A stretch of DNA of 64,000 nt from Lepagella muris (lineage in GTDB: Bacteria > Bacteroidota > Bacteroidia > Bacteroidales > Muribaculaceae). This document shows positions 25,211 to 35,026 of this stretch, one piece after another. The position numbers were made by a program, and so were the translations under genes. Each line of letters opens with the position of its first letter. Position 1 is the first letter of the stretch. Under the pieces are notes generated by a model. The model was not told the DNA's origin, did no database searches, and saw nothing but the letters and a program-made list of their open reading frames with translations. The stretch covers positions 34,061 through 98,060 of the forward strand of contig NZ_SRYB01000018.1 of assembly GCF_004793975.1 (NCBI RefSeq), in the 5' to 3' direction.

Positions 25211-25392
25211 ACTGTTTTGTCAACTGATGAGGTTGGTTAATGAGATGCAAAATAAGGTAAAATCATTTTATCAAGCAAATTTATGTCGTAAATTGCATAA
25301 AAAAAGCGGAATGAGTTGTAGATAAAAGGAATAATGATTACTTTTGGACTTTCAAATTAACCATAATATTATTTCCACTAAAATTAGCAATA

Positions 25393-25902
25393 ATGAAAAA
25401 GACATCAGTTTTCAGTTTTTTTGCAGCATTGCTGCTTTTTGTATCCTGTGGAGGAACAACGAAGGATAGCAATGCAGATTCCGCAGTCGTGAATGAAGAG
25501 GCATTTTCAGCTTCACAACCAGTAGAAAGCGGTATATATGATGCAACCCGCTATGATATTCAAGGACCGAACGCCCGCAAGGGTAAGTTTGACGGTCGTG
25601 TGATCTTCACCATCAGCCCCGAGCAGTCGGCATTTTATGTGTATGAGAATGGCAACCGCACGAAGATAGACTATAAGGTAATCCTCGGCAAACCGTTTGA
25701 GCAAGGCGACAGCGGTATCTACCGTTCGGTCGATGTTAAAGGTCTTCCCGTCACCATCGTTCCTGACAGCGCAGACTACGTGTTGAATTTTGAGAAGGGT
25801 GAGACAAAGGTGGCAATAGGTTTCGATAAGAAGCCACGCAACACTTATTCTGCTGTTGAAGCCATCGAACGCATGAATGAGCAGATTCAGAAAAAGAAAT
25901 AA
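25393..25902 (+). CDS. Hypothetical lipoprotein
   Basis: This 169-residue protein has a lipoprotein signal (MKKTSVFSFFAALLLFVSCGG, cysteine near residue 19) followed by a low-complexity linker and a small beta-rich domain (GRVIFTISPEQSAFYVYENGNRTKIDYKVILGKPF, then VTIVPDSADYVLNF). I do not recognise the family. It is probably anchored in the outer membrane facing the periplasm. It has its own terminator. Confidence 0.7.
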   Translation: MKKTSVFSFFAALLLFVSCGGTTKDSNADSAVVNEEAFSASQPVESGIYDATRYDIQGPNARKGKFDGRVIFTISPEQSAFYVYENGNRTKIDYKVILGKPFEQGDSGIYRSVDVKGLPVTIVPDSADYVLNFEKGETKVAIGFDKKPRNTYSAVEAIERMNEQIQKKK

Positions 25903-25933
25903 GATTGGGGCTAACCAAAACTTACGATAAGGA

Positions 25934-25973
25934 AATAGCGTTTTTATGATGGGAGAATCATAAAAACGCTATT
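25934..25973 (+). terminator. 17-bp perfect hairpin between lipoprotein and channel genes
   Basis: AATAGCGTTTTTATGAT (25934-25950) pairs perfectly with its reverse complement at 25957-25973. It ends only 5 bases before the channel ATG at 25979. It can act as the lipoprotein terminator, but it would also cover the ribosome-binding region of the channel message if transcription reads through. Confidence 0.75.
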
Positions 25974-25978
25974 ATATT

Positions 25979-26857
25979 ATGTCAGTCTCGTTACAAAAAA
26001 CATTACATGCCTTATCAGTAAGACTAAGACATTTTTTTCATATTATATCCAATATACGTCCGATAGTGTGGATAGCCCTCTACGTGTCGTTGATACCGAT
26101 ATTTGCATACTTCTATTCACAGCTTCCGGATTGTCAGTTTCGTGCGCCGGATGGAGCCGACAGGGATTATGGGGCATGGCTTTACTACAGCATCGTGACC
26201 ATAACGACGCTTGGATTCGGTGATTATACACCGGCACATGGGTTGGCTCAGACTGTCACAGCCGTAGAGGTGATGTGCGGAATGCTGACGCTTGGCTTCT
26301 TTCTGAACGCTGTCGGGTCGATGAAATCGGAGATAGATGTGGAGGCGGAACTTGAAAAGCAGCGTAGGGTGCATTATGCCGTGGAGAAGGAGAAACTTAT
26401 GAAGAGTATCCCCGGTGTCATGAGGAATATAAAGACTTTCCTTGCATATTGCTATGCCGTGACCACACCGTTGTCAAAACGGCAGGGTGACACTCCTGAC
26501 TATAATCCGCAATTCTCATTAGACGACATGAAAGATATGGCGTTGCCCACCGGACTCTCTTTTGATATGTCGAAAAGACCCGCGGTGGAGCGACTTATGA
26601 AAAGTGCCTCCCACACGAGCCTTTGTCTTGATTCCCTTGAAGCGAGGGTTGACCTCACCTTATGGTCGGGATTGCTTGATAACTGTTTTGCATTTGTTGC
26701 CAACTGGCAGATGTTTTCAGCCGTTGACTCTTTTGGAAACATCTCCTCTGACCATGTACCGGAGGATGTCGGGGAACTCTACCATTTCATAAAAGAGAAT
26801 GCCGACATAGCCATGCATCTTGAAGAGGAGTTGACGAGTCTTGTCAAGGCCGGATAG
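25979..26857 (+). CDS. Two-helix potassium channel-like protein
   Basis: This 292-residue protein has a first helix at about 28-48 (IVWIALYVSLIPIFAYFY), a pore helix with selectivity filter TITTLGFGDYTP at about 73-84, and a second helix at about 91-113. This is the Ion_trans_2 layout of 2-TM K+ channels, with GFG in place of GYG. The 180-residue cytoplasmic tail lacks an evident RCK/TrkA-N domain and has a helical stretch (VEAELEKQRRVHYAVEKEK). The last 14 bases overlap tail to tail with the GH95 gene. Confidence 0.82.
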   Translation: MSVSLQKTLHALSVRLRHFFHIISNIRPIVWIALYVSLIPIFAYFYSQLPDCQFRAPDGADRDYGAWLYYSIVTITTLGFGDYTPAHGLAQTVTAVEVMCGMLTLGFFLNAVGSMKSEIDVEAELEKQRRVHYAVEKEKLMKSIPGVMRNIKTFLAYCYAVTTPLSKRQGDTPDYNPQFSLDDMKDMALPTGLSFDMSKRPAVERLMKSASHTSLCLDSLEARVDLTLWSGLLDNCFAFVANWQMFSAVDSFGNISSDHVPEDVGELYHFIKENADIAMHLEEELTSLVKAG

Positions 26858-29246
26858 TCTTTGACTCACCCGGTTTGAGAGATACCTTTATTTTCTTACC
26901 GTTCGCCTTCACCGTGGTCTTTCCACCCTTTTCGGAAGATATTGTGAATTGCTTCACCTTTCCGTTTTCCCATTTCGTGTCGAGAGAGAAGACCCCACGT
27001 GCACGCAGACCATTGAAACTGCCGGTCTTCCATTCCTTCGGGAGGGTAGGGAGGAGCGTGATCATGTCGGGAGTGGATTGGATAAGCATCTCAGCCACTC
27101 CGGCAGTGCCGCCGAAGTTTCCGTCAATCTGGAAAGGTGCATGTGCATCAAGAAGATTGGGATACGTGCCGCCACCGTGTCGTTTGTCGGGACCCTGATA
27201 GTTGTCGGGGCTGACGTATTTGAGGAGACGACGATACATGGAATAAGCCTTCTCCGGTTCGGCAAGACGTGCAAGGAGGTTCACTCTCCATCCGGTGCTC
27301 CATCCTGTGGTGTTCTCACCCTTTATCTCCAGCGATCTTGCGGCAGCCTTTGCGAGGTCAGGGGTGCCGGCTACAGAGATGTGATGTCCGGGGTAAAGAC
27401 CGTAAAGATGGCTCTGATGACGGTGTTGCGGATCCTGTTCCGGGAAATCCGTTGTCCATTCCATCAACTGACCGTTAGCCCCCACCTCGTAAGGTCGGAT
27501 ATTAGCCAAAGTTGAGTCCGCCTCTTTGATGAAGTCAGCATCTGTCGATAGTTCGCGTGCTGCATCACGTGCGTCAGAGATACATTGGCGAATCATGGCG
27601 ATGTCGGCATAGTTGCCGTTGCTTGTGGCATACGCATTCCCATCGGGAGCCATGAATTTATTTTCAGGAGATGTGGAGGGGGAAGTTATCAGTTTGCCAT
27701 TGTTGTCTTCCGTCATCCAATCAATACAGAACTCGGCGGCACCTTTCAGCACCGGATAATACTCCTTCAGGAAATCACGGTCTTTGGTGAAGAGATAGTG
27801 TTCCCAGATATGGGAGGCTACCCACGCGCCACCCATATTCCAGTTTGCCCATGAGGGATCGCCGCCGTGAAGACCCACGGGGTTTGTCATACCCCATATA
27901 TCGGAGTTATGTCCGAGACACCATCCGCGATCCACGCCATAATATTCCTTTGCCGTCTCGCGTCCGGTAGTGGGGAGCTGCTTTATGAATGACAGCATCG
28001 GGAGATGCAGTTCACTCAGATTGGTTACTTCCGCAGGCCAATAATTCTCCTCTAAGTTGATGTTTGTCGTGTAGTTTGAACTCCACGGCGGCAGAAGGTA
28101 TTCATTCCATAATCCCTGAAGATTTGCCGGTACACCCGGAGTGCGGGAGCAACTAATAAGAAGATAGCGTCCGTATTGGAAATAGAGTTCCTCCAGGTCG
28201 GGATCTACGGCATTGTTATCGCAATAATTCTTCAGACGTATGTCGGTAGGCATAGCGTTCAGCTCATCGGAGGAATCACCGAGATCTATCGATGCCCGGG
28301 AGAAGAATTTGGAATAATCGGCATACTGATCGGCAGATATTGCATCCCATCCTTTCCGGAGAGCTTTATCAGCTAATCTGTTGGCATTCCCCTTATAGTC
28401 GATGCCACTTTCTGACGGATTTACCGACACTCCGGCGAAATTGGTTGCCATTGTTACGTAAATGGTAAGGTCAGTAGTGCCCTTCACGTCTAATTTCCCG
28501 TCGGGAGTAGGTGTGATTGAGCCGTTGGGTGAGTATGCCGATATGTTTGTGCGGAAAGATATGCCTCGGTTGGGGTAATATTTTAAATTATTATGGAGGT
28601 TGCCGTTGACGTAAGATGGCATAGAGGTGTAGGCGGCATGTCCGTCGGCAGAAATGCGCGAGCCGTTGGAGGTGGCATTATATTCCACCGGAGAGTCGAA
28701 ATAGAGTGACAGGTCGATCGGTCGTTCAGCCTTTATCCTGACGGCTATCAGGCTGTCGGGAGCCGATGCGAAATACTCGGTGGTTATTTCATTTCCACCT
28801 TTTGAGTATGTCACGTTAGCCTTGGCGGTTTTCAGGTCAAGAGTACGGTTGTAGGTGGTAAGTGCTGACTTGTCGGCGAAATCGATGAAAAGGTTTCCGA
28901 TAGGCTGATAGTTCTGCGTGTAGTGTCCCTGCACCTCTTTCTGTAGCTGTTCCGCTTTTGCGAAGTCGCCTTTTGCAAGGGCTTCACGTATGCCCGGAAT
29001 AGCTTTGTATGCACCGGGAGAGTATACGCCCTTCTCAGGTTCGCCGGTCCAGAATGTGATGTCGTTCAGAGAGATTCGTTCACGGGATGGATTGCCGTAT
29101 ATTATCGCACCTTGGGTTCCGTTGCCAATTACGAAAGATTCCTCAAAGAAATCCGCCTGACGGTCGAATTTCAGCGTCAGGTCGTTGGCAAACGATGTGT
29201 TGACCGAGGCAGCGAGAAAAATTACGGGTAAAATAAATTTTTTCAT
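26844..29246 (-). CDS. GH95 alpha-L-fucosidase
   Basis: With the start at 29246 (MKKFILPVIFLAASVNTSFAND) the enzyme has a signal peptide and about 800 residues, the usual GH95 length. It shows the N-terminal beta domain (GNGTQGAIIYGNPSRERISLND), the catalytic (alpha/alpha)6 region with NLQGLWN, TTNINLEENYWPAE carrying the paired asparagines, STSPEN carrying the acid glutamate, and QIDGNFGGTAGVAEML carrying the catalytic aspartate. GH95 enzymes mainly release alpha-1,2-linked fucose from galactose; some act on L-galactose or alpha-galactose. Next to xyloglucan genes, fucose removal from the Fuc-Gal-Xyl side chain is the likely job. It has its own promoter. Confidence 0.88.
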   Translation of the reverse strand: MKKFILPVIFLAASVNTSFANDLTLKFDRQADFFEESFVIGNGTQGAIIYGNPSRERISLNDITFWTGEPEKGVYSPGAYKAIPGIREALAKGDFAKAEQLQKEVQGHYTQNYQPIGNLFIDFADKSALTTYNRTLDLKTAKANVTYSKGGNEITTEYFASAPDSLIAVRIKAERPIDLSLYFDSPVEYNATSNGSRISADGHAAYTSMPSYVNGNLHNNLKYYPNRGISFRTNISAYSPNGSITPTPDGKLDVKGTTDLTIYVTMATNFAGVSVNPSESGIDYKGNANRLADKALRKGWDAISADQYADYSKFFSRASIDLGDSSDELNAMPTDIRLKNYCDNNAVDPDLEELYFQYGRYLLISCSRTPGVPANLQGLWNEYLLPPWSSNYTTNINLEENYWPAEVTNLSELHLPMLSFIKQLPTTGRETAKEYYGVDRGWCLGHNSDIWGMTNPVGLHGGDPSWANWNMGGAWVASHIWEHYLFTKDRDFLKEYYPVLKGAAEFCIDWMTEDNNGKLITSPSTSPENKFMAPDGNAYATSNGNYADIAMIRQCISDARDAARELSTDADFIKEADSTLANIRPYEVGANGQLMEWTTDFPEQDPQHRHQSHLYGLYPGHHISVAGTPDLAKAAARSLEIKGENTTGWSTGWRVNLLARLAEPEKAYSMYRRLLKYVSPDNYQGPDKRHGGGTYPNLLDAHAPFQIDGNFGGTAGVAEMLIQSTPDMITLLPTLPKEWKTGSFNGLRARGVFSLDTKWENGKVKQFTISSEKGGKTTVKANGKKIKVSLKPGESKTIRP

Positions 29247-29322
29247 GAATACAAGGTTATGTATTGAATAATAAAACTCGTAAAAATTTTTTACGATTAG
29301 AGAAGTTGTCAAAACTTCTCCA

Positions 29323-29354
29323 CAAAAATAATACGTATCATCTGAATACGCAAT
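29323..29354 (-). promoter_or_regulatory. Promoter of the GH95 gene, with an 8-bp inverted repeat at the start site
   Basis: On the minus strand TATTTTTG (29323-29330) matches the -7 box and ATTG (29351-29354) lies 20 bases upstream as a partial -33 box. An 8-base inverted repeat, GAGAAGTT/AACTTCTC at 29300-29307 and 29313-29320, covers the predicted start site and could be an operator. Confidence 0.55.
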
Positions 29355-29428
29355 TCCACAGGGCTTAAAATGCCAAAAAGATGAGATAATGCCATATCTT
29401 TTGATGAATCAAGGATAATTGAATGACG

Positions 29429-29463
29429 AAAGGGTGTGCTGTCGCGCTGACGGCACACCCTTT
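29429..29463 (-). terminator. Terminator after the GH5 gene
   Basis: AAAGGGTGTGC (29429-29439) pairs with GCACACCCTTT (29453-29463). It lies 31 bases after the GH5 stop on the minus strand and separates the GH95 gene from the SusCD-GH5 operon. Confidence 0.7.
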
Positions 29464-29493
29464 TGGTTAGTAGTAAGGTTAAGAGATGGTGTC

Positions 29494-31254
29494 TCAGTAG
29501 GGGTATTGGGCGGCATCGGAGCCTTCCATAATCGCATTGATGATTTCAGGCACTTTCACCTCACCTGTATTGCGGTCGATGAGTTCACCCGTATCCCAAA
29601 GGAAGGGGATGAGTCCACGCTCTTTGCCGAACTGCGACACACATTTGTCGAAATAAGCTCTTGATGCAAGATTTGCCTCTTTCTCTTTTCCGGTCAGACC
29701 TTTCGGATTTACGATCGCGCCATATTCACCGATAACCACCGGAATCCCTTTGTCGACAAACTGTGTCTTCATCTTGTCAAATTGAGCCTTCATATAGTTC
29801 TCATCACCCCAGGTGGAATTGCGGTCCGAACCCGGAATAAAGTTCTGTTCGCCCCAGAAAAACGCCATTCTTCCCCAGCTCTCATCCTTATCCATTCCGC
29901 AGAAATTCCATGGATCGTAGAAATGGATCTCAGCCATCAGACGGTCTTCCACCACGTCGGTAGGCATTGTTGTCATGAGAGAGTTTGTCAGGTCGATATT
30001 AGTGGCAGGACCCTGTACGATAAGAGTGCGGTTCAGATTATTGCCGCCTGTGGCACGGACTGCATCGATAAATGCCTGTTCGTACTCAAGGAGCACACTC
30101 ATGTTGGAGGCAGTGAAGTCGCCCTGTTTACTCTGATAAGGCTCATTAGTGCCGGCAAAGAGAAGACGCTCGTTATATCCGCCGAGACGGTTTGCAATCT
30201 GGGTCCAGAGAGCCTTCTGCTTTGGAAGCACCTTATCCTTACTCTCCTCATTGACATTCTCTTCAAGCCAACCGCCATCCCAATGGATATTGATTATTGC
30301 ATACATATCATTGTTGACGCAGTAACCCACCACCTCATTCACACGGTCGAACCAAGCGGGATCAACAGTATAATTCTCCTGATCGATTATGTAGCCGTCC
30401 CAAGCGCAGGGGATACGTATTGCGTTGAATCCTGCGGCTTTCAGACCCAATACAAATTTCTCGGTCACTTTCGGGTTGCCCCATGCTGTTTCCGACGGTT
30501 TGCCATTGGAATATGCTTCGAGCGTATTACCGATGTTCCATCCTGCGCGTATGTCGGCGGCAATCTGACGGGCATTCATCCCGGTTGGATCCTGCGCATT
30601 ACCGGCTTCCTGCGTAATGGTCACAGTGGCAGGATTCAGATCGGACGCACCTACAGGGGATACGATTATTGAGGCTTTGCGTTCAGACGACGTATTGTTG
30701 GGAGCCACGGTGAAGGCGATAGTACCCTCCTGTAATGCTCTTGTTTGGTCAATTGTGATCCATGCCGAGGAAGCCTCTACTTTATATTCAAGATTATACG
30801 TGATTTTAAGAGTGCCGTTGCCTCCGTCGGCAGGGAACGGTTTCTCCGCTTCAGCTACAGATGCAGCATCAAGATCAACCATCGGTTTCTGAGACTGTGT
30901 GATTTTGATCTCCTTTGAGTTGGAGCCGGCTTTTACAGTGGCTGTGGCGGTACGTTCGTTGCCGTCAGGATTCGCAGTGGCAGAAATTGTGATTTTATAG
31001 ATATTTTTATTTGTGCCTGTCACTTCCGTATTGGCTACCGAGAGCCATTGGTCGGAGAGGGTCACTTCCGGTTTTACGGATGCAAGAACGGTAATAAGAT
31101 TGTCGCCCCCCTGCATCGGGAATGAGAGGGATTCGGTGTTGCATGTAAACTCGCCGGTTATGCCCGGTGCCGGATCATCCTTGCTGTCGCTGCAAGAGGC
31201 GAGACCGCAAAAAATGGTAAGTAAAGAGAATAGATAAAAGATTTTCTTCATCAT
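29494..31254 (-). CDS. GH5 endo-glucanase/xyloglucanase lipoprotein with BACON domains
   Basis: With the start at 31254 (MMKKIFYLFSLLTIFCGLASCSDS) the protein is a lipoprotein of about 586 residues; CSDSKDD after the lipobox resembles the Bacteroidetes surface-export signal. Two BACON-like beta domains follow (about residues 32-120 and 125-215, with WLSVANTEV and AWITIDQT). The GH5 barrel starts near ARQIAADIRAGWNIGNTLEA, with acid/base glutamate in FAGTNEP and nucleophile in VVIGEYG. The layout matches BoGH5A of the Bacteroides ovatus xyloglucan locus, which cuts the backbone at the cell surface. Other beta-1,4-glucans are possible substrates. Confidence 0.88.
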   Translation of the reverse strand: MMKKIFYLFSLLTIFCGLASCSDSKDDPAPGITGEFTCNTESLSFPMQGGDNLITVLASVKPEVTLSDQWLSVANTEVTGTNKNIYKITISATANPDGNERTATATVKAGSNSKEIKITQSQKPMVDLDAASVAEAEKPFPADGGNGTLKITYNLEYKVEASSAWITIDQTRALQEGTIAFTVAPNNTSSERKASIIVSPVGASDLNPATVTITQEAGNAQDPTGMNARQIAADIRAGWNIGNTLEAYSNGKPSETAWGNPKVTEKFVLGLKAAGFNAIRIPCAWDGYIIDQENYTVDPAWFDRVNEVVGYCVNNDMYAIINIHWDGGWLEENVNEESKDKVLPKQKALWTQIANRLGGYNERLLFAGTNEPYQSKQGDFTASNMSVLLEYEQAFIDAVRATGGNNLNRTLIVQGPATNIDLTNSLMTTMPTDVVEDRLMAEIHFYDPWNFCGMDKDESWGRMAFFWGEQNFIPGSDRNSTWGDENYMKAQFDKMKTQFVDKGIPVVIGEYGAIVNPKGLTGKEKEANLASRAYFDKCVSQFGKERGLIPFLWDTGELIDRNTGEVKVPEIINAIMEGSDAAQYPY

Positions 31255-31281
31255 TAGAGAGTCATTAGGTTGTCTTGTAGA

Positions 31282-31309
31282 AAAGGGGAGAGCCTTAACC
31301 CTCCCCTTT
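31282..31309 (-). promoter_or_regulatory. Intercistronic hairpin between the glycan-binding protein and GH5 genes
   Basis: AAAGGGGAG (31282-31290) and CTCCCCTTT (31301-31309) form a stem in the short gap before the GH5 start. No T-run follows on the minus strand, so it is more likely an RNA-stability or processing stem that sets lower enzyme expression than SusCD. Confidence 0.4.
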
Positions 31310-31325
31310 ATCAAGAATTGTTTTA

Positions 31326-33164
31326 TTATTCTATTGTAGAGGCTCCGGTGTCATATACTACTTCGAATGTCACTTCGGCATTTGATTGCGGATGGAACAC
31401 GTCGAATGATGGGAAACATGAGGCGAGACCCCACGGATTGCAGATGTAGCGGCGATAGATTGTCGGATCATCTCCGATGCAACGCGACACTGCGCTGTCG
31501 TCAAAGCTTATGGATGAGCCATCAATCTTGATATCCTTGAGGATGACATCTGCGTTTGGATGATCTTTCAACAACGGATTCACGTCAAGCCAGAGCATCG
31601 GGTCGCCTGCTGTCCAAGTCACGTCAATGCTTGCGGTGTAGGTGCCTTCATCCTTAACGATCACCTGCGGACCGGTGACCATTGTCCAATCACTGGTATT
31701 ATTGAAGTTGAGAGTTGCGACATAACCCTTGTTGGTTTCACCGCCGTTGCTTCCGGCAGTCGGCACGAAGTGGTAGGCAAGATATTCCGGTTTTTCAGGA
31801 TCGCGTTTACCGAGCCACATTCCGGAGACGTCGCCGAATGGATCCTTCTCTATACGCATTATACGCAGACCGTTGTTGGCATCCAGTTCAAATGAAGCCC
31901 AGCCGATTACGGATGTAGCAGGCACATTGTCGGCAAACGTGTATATACCCTTATCATCAAGTTCGTAAGTTGTGCTGACAGAGGTTCCGTCAGGATATGC
32001 GAATACTGCGGAATTATCCTTGCTGTCGAGAGTCATTGAGAAGTCGCCATAGACAGATGTGTCGGGAGTGCCGAGCCAGTCGGGATAATCAGCGGGGGAG
32101 TTCCAGCCGTTCATCAGAGTGCCGTCAAGCTGGCACCAGTCGAGCGGGTTCTGGTCGGAGAGCACCCATTTCACGGAAGTTATGACAGTCTGTGAGATGT
32201 CGTCTTTCCATCCGTCGGGCAGGACAGGCTCCGGATCAGGCACGTCGCCCGGCACGTAGCTGTCGGCATATTCCTTAGAGACGAAGTTCCAGCAGTAGAT
32301 GCAACGATCTTCACCGGACAGGGCTTCGCTACGGTAGTTGGCAATCATGAGCTGGTTCTCTGTAAGCACGAGCACCTGAAGATCCTTGCTCCAGTCTTCC
32401 GACTTGTCGTCAGCCCAAAGAGCATGGAATATCTCAGCGCCATCGAGTGACATTGTCATATTGTCGGGGTCGAAATTGAAGATACCTGTTTGTTGGTCAG
32501 GCGAGATTCCATTTGTAAAGGTGACGCTATATCCGGCATTACCTGCAAGAGAGAATGTCATTTCCCCCTTCAGGTCATCCTCTGTAATGCCCACGTCGCC
32601 ATTGGCGGGTTCCCACCAAGTCTTGCCATCGGCATACCAGTTGCCGATCGTGCCATCTTTGAGCAGCATGTCAGCGTGTACGGCAGAGGGGTCAAAGCAT
32701 GAATAGAATCCTTGCTTCATGCCATAGTTGCCGTTGTCGGGCACCCAGGTCTTAGAACCCCCGGCACCCCCTGCAAGATACTCCCATAATTCTCCGGAAA
32801 CGAAGTCGGCGCAGAAGTCGTTGATAGAGAATGAAGTGGGGTTGCTCCATACGTATCCGCCACGTGTGCTGACACCCATCTGCACTTCATATTCGCCATC
32901 AAAAGCAATCTTGAGTGTTCTTTCCTTACCGAGCGAGCGTCCTTGAGGCGTCATCCAGGCAATCTGGTAGCTGTCGGGGAGCAGGCTGGTGAGATGCACG
33001 ATATTCGGGTTAGACGAATCGTGGGTGATGGAGAATGCTATTCCCTCCACGAGATCTTCCGGAGAAAGCGCCGGAGCCGATAGGGTATGGTCGTCGGGCG
33101 AACAAGCAGCCACTAATGAGAGGACTGCCATTCCGGCAATTGATTGTTTGAATAATGATTTCAT
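31326..33164 (-). CDS. Surface glycan-binding lipoprotein (SusE/SGBP-B position)
   Basis: This 612-residue protein has a lipoprotein signal (MKSLFKQSIAGMAVLSLVAACSPDD). The N-terminal part has a PKD-like strand pattern (IAWMTPQGRSLGKERTLKIAFDGEYEVQMGVSTRGGYVWSN). Two similar segments follow, each with a tryptophan-rich start (ELWEYLAGGAGGSKTWVPDNG; VKWVLSDQNPLDWCQLDG), which suggests a repeated carbohydrate-binding fold. No catalytic motif is seen. It lies between SusD and the endo-enzyme, where SGBP-B genes occur in xyloglucan loci, so it probably helps to bind glycan at the cell surface. Confidence 0.75.
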   Translation of the reverse strand: MKSLFKQSIAGMAVLSLVAACSPDDHTLSAPALSPEDLVEGIAFSITHDSSNPNIVHLTSLLPDSYQIAWMTPQGRSLGKERTLKIAFDGEYEVQMGVSTRGGYVWSNPTSFSINDFCADFVSGELWEYLAGGAGGSKTWVPDNGNYGMKQGFYSCFDPSAVHADMLLKDGTIGNWYADGKTWWEPANGDVGITEDDLKGEMTFSLAGNAGYSVTFTNGISPDQQTGIFNFDPDNMTMSLDGAEIFHALWADDKSEDWSKDLQVLVLTENQLMIANYRSEALSGEDRCIYCWNFVSKEYADSYVPGDVPDPEPVLPDGWKDDISQTVITSVKWVLSDQNPLDWCQLDGTLMNGWNSPADYPDWLGTPDTSVYGDFSMTLDSKDNSAVFAYPDGTSVSTTYELDDKGIYTFADNVPATSVIGWASFELDANNGLRIMRIEKDPFGDVSGMWLGKRDPEKPEYLAYHFVPTAGSNGGETNKGYVATLNFNNTSDWTMVTGPQVIVKDEGTYTASIDVTWTAGDPMLWLDVNPLLKDHPNADVILKDIKIDGSSISFDDSAVSRCIGDDPTIYRRYICNPWGLASCFPSFDVFHPQSNAEVTFEVVYDTGASTIE

Positions 33165-33215
33165 TGTTGTTGGTTTAATGAAATTGAGAGAGTTAAAAAA
33201 TATGTAAAGTTATGG

Positions 33216-34931
33216 TTATTTCCAACCTTCGTTCTGCTTGAGCACGCCGTTGGAGAGCACGATCTGGTCGTTAGGAATCTGCGACAGACCTTTTGTCGCC
33301 ACAATCTTTGCACGATTGTATTCCACGTTGGCAGGAGTGCCGCCATTGTGTACCGGACCGGCAGTTGCGACGACAGCATCCGCCATCACTTCGACACCTT
33401 GACGCAGAAGGTCCCAATATCGTATTCCCTCAAAGGCGAGTTCGCGGGCACGTTCCTTCATGATGTTCTCCTGGTTGACAGCAATGTCGGGTAGCCCGGC
33501 ACGACTGCGCACCATGTGCATGTAGTTGTCGGCATTTGGCGATCCGAGTTCGGCTGCCATAAGTAGAACATCGGAATAGCGTACAATATTGTATGGCTGG
33601 CAGTTGTTGATCTGCATATCGCCAGCTCCTGTCGACATATTAGCATTTTTTATGACAAGCTCGTCACCCTGATACTGCAAGAAAGCAATAGGTGAATATT
33701 TCTTTATTGAGTATCCCGTATATTCGCGCCAATCAGAATATGACGGACTGAAATTGCTGCTGGAGTTCACTCCTTCGCCGACAATATCAATCACGCCGGC
33801 TTTCAGACGCTGGTCATTTGCCTCATATATATTATTCATGAAGGGGGTGTTGACGGTGCACGCGCCCCATCCGCAGTAATAAGGCAGCACGCTCAGCGGG
33901 CTACGCATGCCGATCATCACCTGCCATCTGTTGCCGTCGGCGGATGCATCTGTTGCATAGGAAGCCATTGGAGTGAAGTTCATGCTTAGGACAGCCTCTT
34001 TGTTGGCATCGCCTGCATAGGTTGACAAAGTATTGTTCCAACCGGGAGCATCGGTATTTGCCACGAGTGAGGATGCCGGCCAGAAATCCTTATAATTCTC
34101 CAGGAGTTCATATTGTCCGCTTGAGATCACGTCTTCTACGGCAGCGAGTGCGTCCGATTTGGAGAATGTGCCGATTGTTTTTCCCTCAGCGTCGGTGAAG
34201 CCAGGCTCTTTCCCGTAATATCCGGTATAGAACAGATAGGCTCTTGCTGCAACCGCTTCGGCGGCATATTTTGAGACACGTCCGAAATTGTCCACACCGA
34301 GATTGGCATCGTCAGGAATATTGGCGATCGCATATTTGAGGTCTTCAAATATATTGGCGTATACTTCCGCCGGATCAGCCTGTTCGCGGTTTTCATTGAC
34401 GGGTTCAAGGAAGAGGGGTATGTTTCCCCAAAGTCTCACCATATCGAAATATAATAAAGCACGAAGGGCACGAGCCTCACCTATGTATAGTCCGCGTTTG
34501 GAGGAGTTCTCATTCCAGTTTATCCCATCGGCGCGGGTGATGAGCTCATTGCATCGATACACCCCCTTGTAGTATATTGCCCAGTCGGTGGAATAAATCT
34601 GTTGGTCGGCAGGCGACATTCCGGTGTCAAAACGGTCAATGACCATATAGTTTTTTCCATCGCTGTTGCCGGTGCCGCTATAGGTCTCGTCAGACATTAT
34701 GGTGGATGCGATATAGAAGCTGATGCCACCGTAGCTGGAGGTCTGACGCCATCCGTTATAACATCCGATAAGAGCACGCCATGCATCCGCCTCTGACTTA
34801 TAGAAGTTCTGAGTATTGGAATCCACTTTTGACTCGACATCAAGGAAGCTGTTGGAGCATCCTGTAGTCATTGCTGCAGTGGCGAGAGCAGCAATTCCAA
34901 GTGAAAATATATTGATTTTGAAATTATTCAT
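33216..34931 (-). CDS. SusD/RagB-family nutrient-binding lipoprotein (xyloglucan locus)
   Basis: This 571-residue lipoprotein has its signal and lipobox in MNNFKINIFSLGIAALATAAMTTGC. The SusD marks are YKSEADAWRALIGCYNG near the start, LYIGEARALRALLYFDMVRLWGNIPLF in the TPR region and ARELAFEGIRYWDLLRQG near the end. It caps the SusC barrel at the cell surface and delivers oligosaccharides. It is 95 bases downstream of susC in the same operon. Confidence 0.93.
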   Translation of the reverse strand: MNNFKINIFSLGIAALATAAMTTGCSNSFLDVESKVDSNTQNFYKSEADAWRALIGCYNGWRQTSSYGGISFYIASTIMSDETYSGTGNSDGKNYMVIDRFDTGMSPADQQIYSTDWAIYYKGVYRCNELITRADGINWNENSSKRGLYIGEARALRALLYFDMVRLWGNIPLFLEPVNENREQADPAEVYANIFEDLKYAIANIPDDANLGVDNFGRVSKYAAEAVAARAYLFYTGYYGKEPGFTDAEGKTIGTFSKSDALAAVEDVISSGQYELLENYKDFWPASSLVANTDAPGWNNTLSTYAGDANKEAVLSMNFTPMASYATDASADGNRWQVMIGMRSPLSVLPYYCGWGACTVNTPFMNNIYEANDQRLKAGVIDIVGEGVNSSSNFSPSYSDWREYTGYSIKKYSPIAFLQYQGDELVIKNANMSTGAGDMQINNCQPYNIVRYSDVLLMAAELGSPNADNYMHMVRSRAGLPDIAVNQENIMKERARELAFEGIRYWDLLRQGVEVMADAVVATAGPVHNGGTPANVEYNRAKIVATKGLSQIPNDQIVLSNGVLKQNEGWK

Positions 34932-35026
34932 TTTTGATATTGTTTAGAGATTACTAAGGCTGTTTTTATAGATGCCTGTTTCTGCAATTGTTTTACGGAG
35001 ATTATCCTGTATGTATGACATCCTTC

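Noticed and set aside
29782..30672. 296-residue open frame on the plus strand
   Set aside because: It is antisense to the GH5 gene, whose catalytic motifs are intact. The product has no recognisable features.
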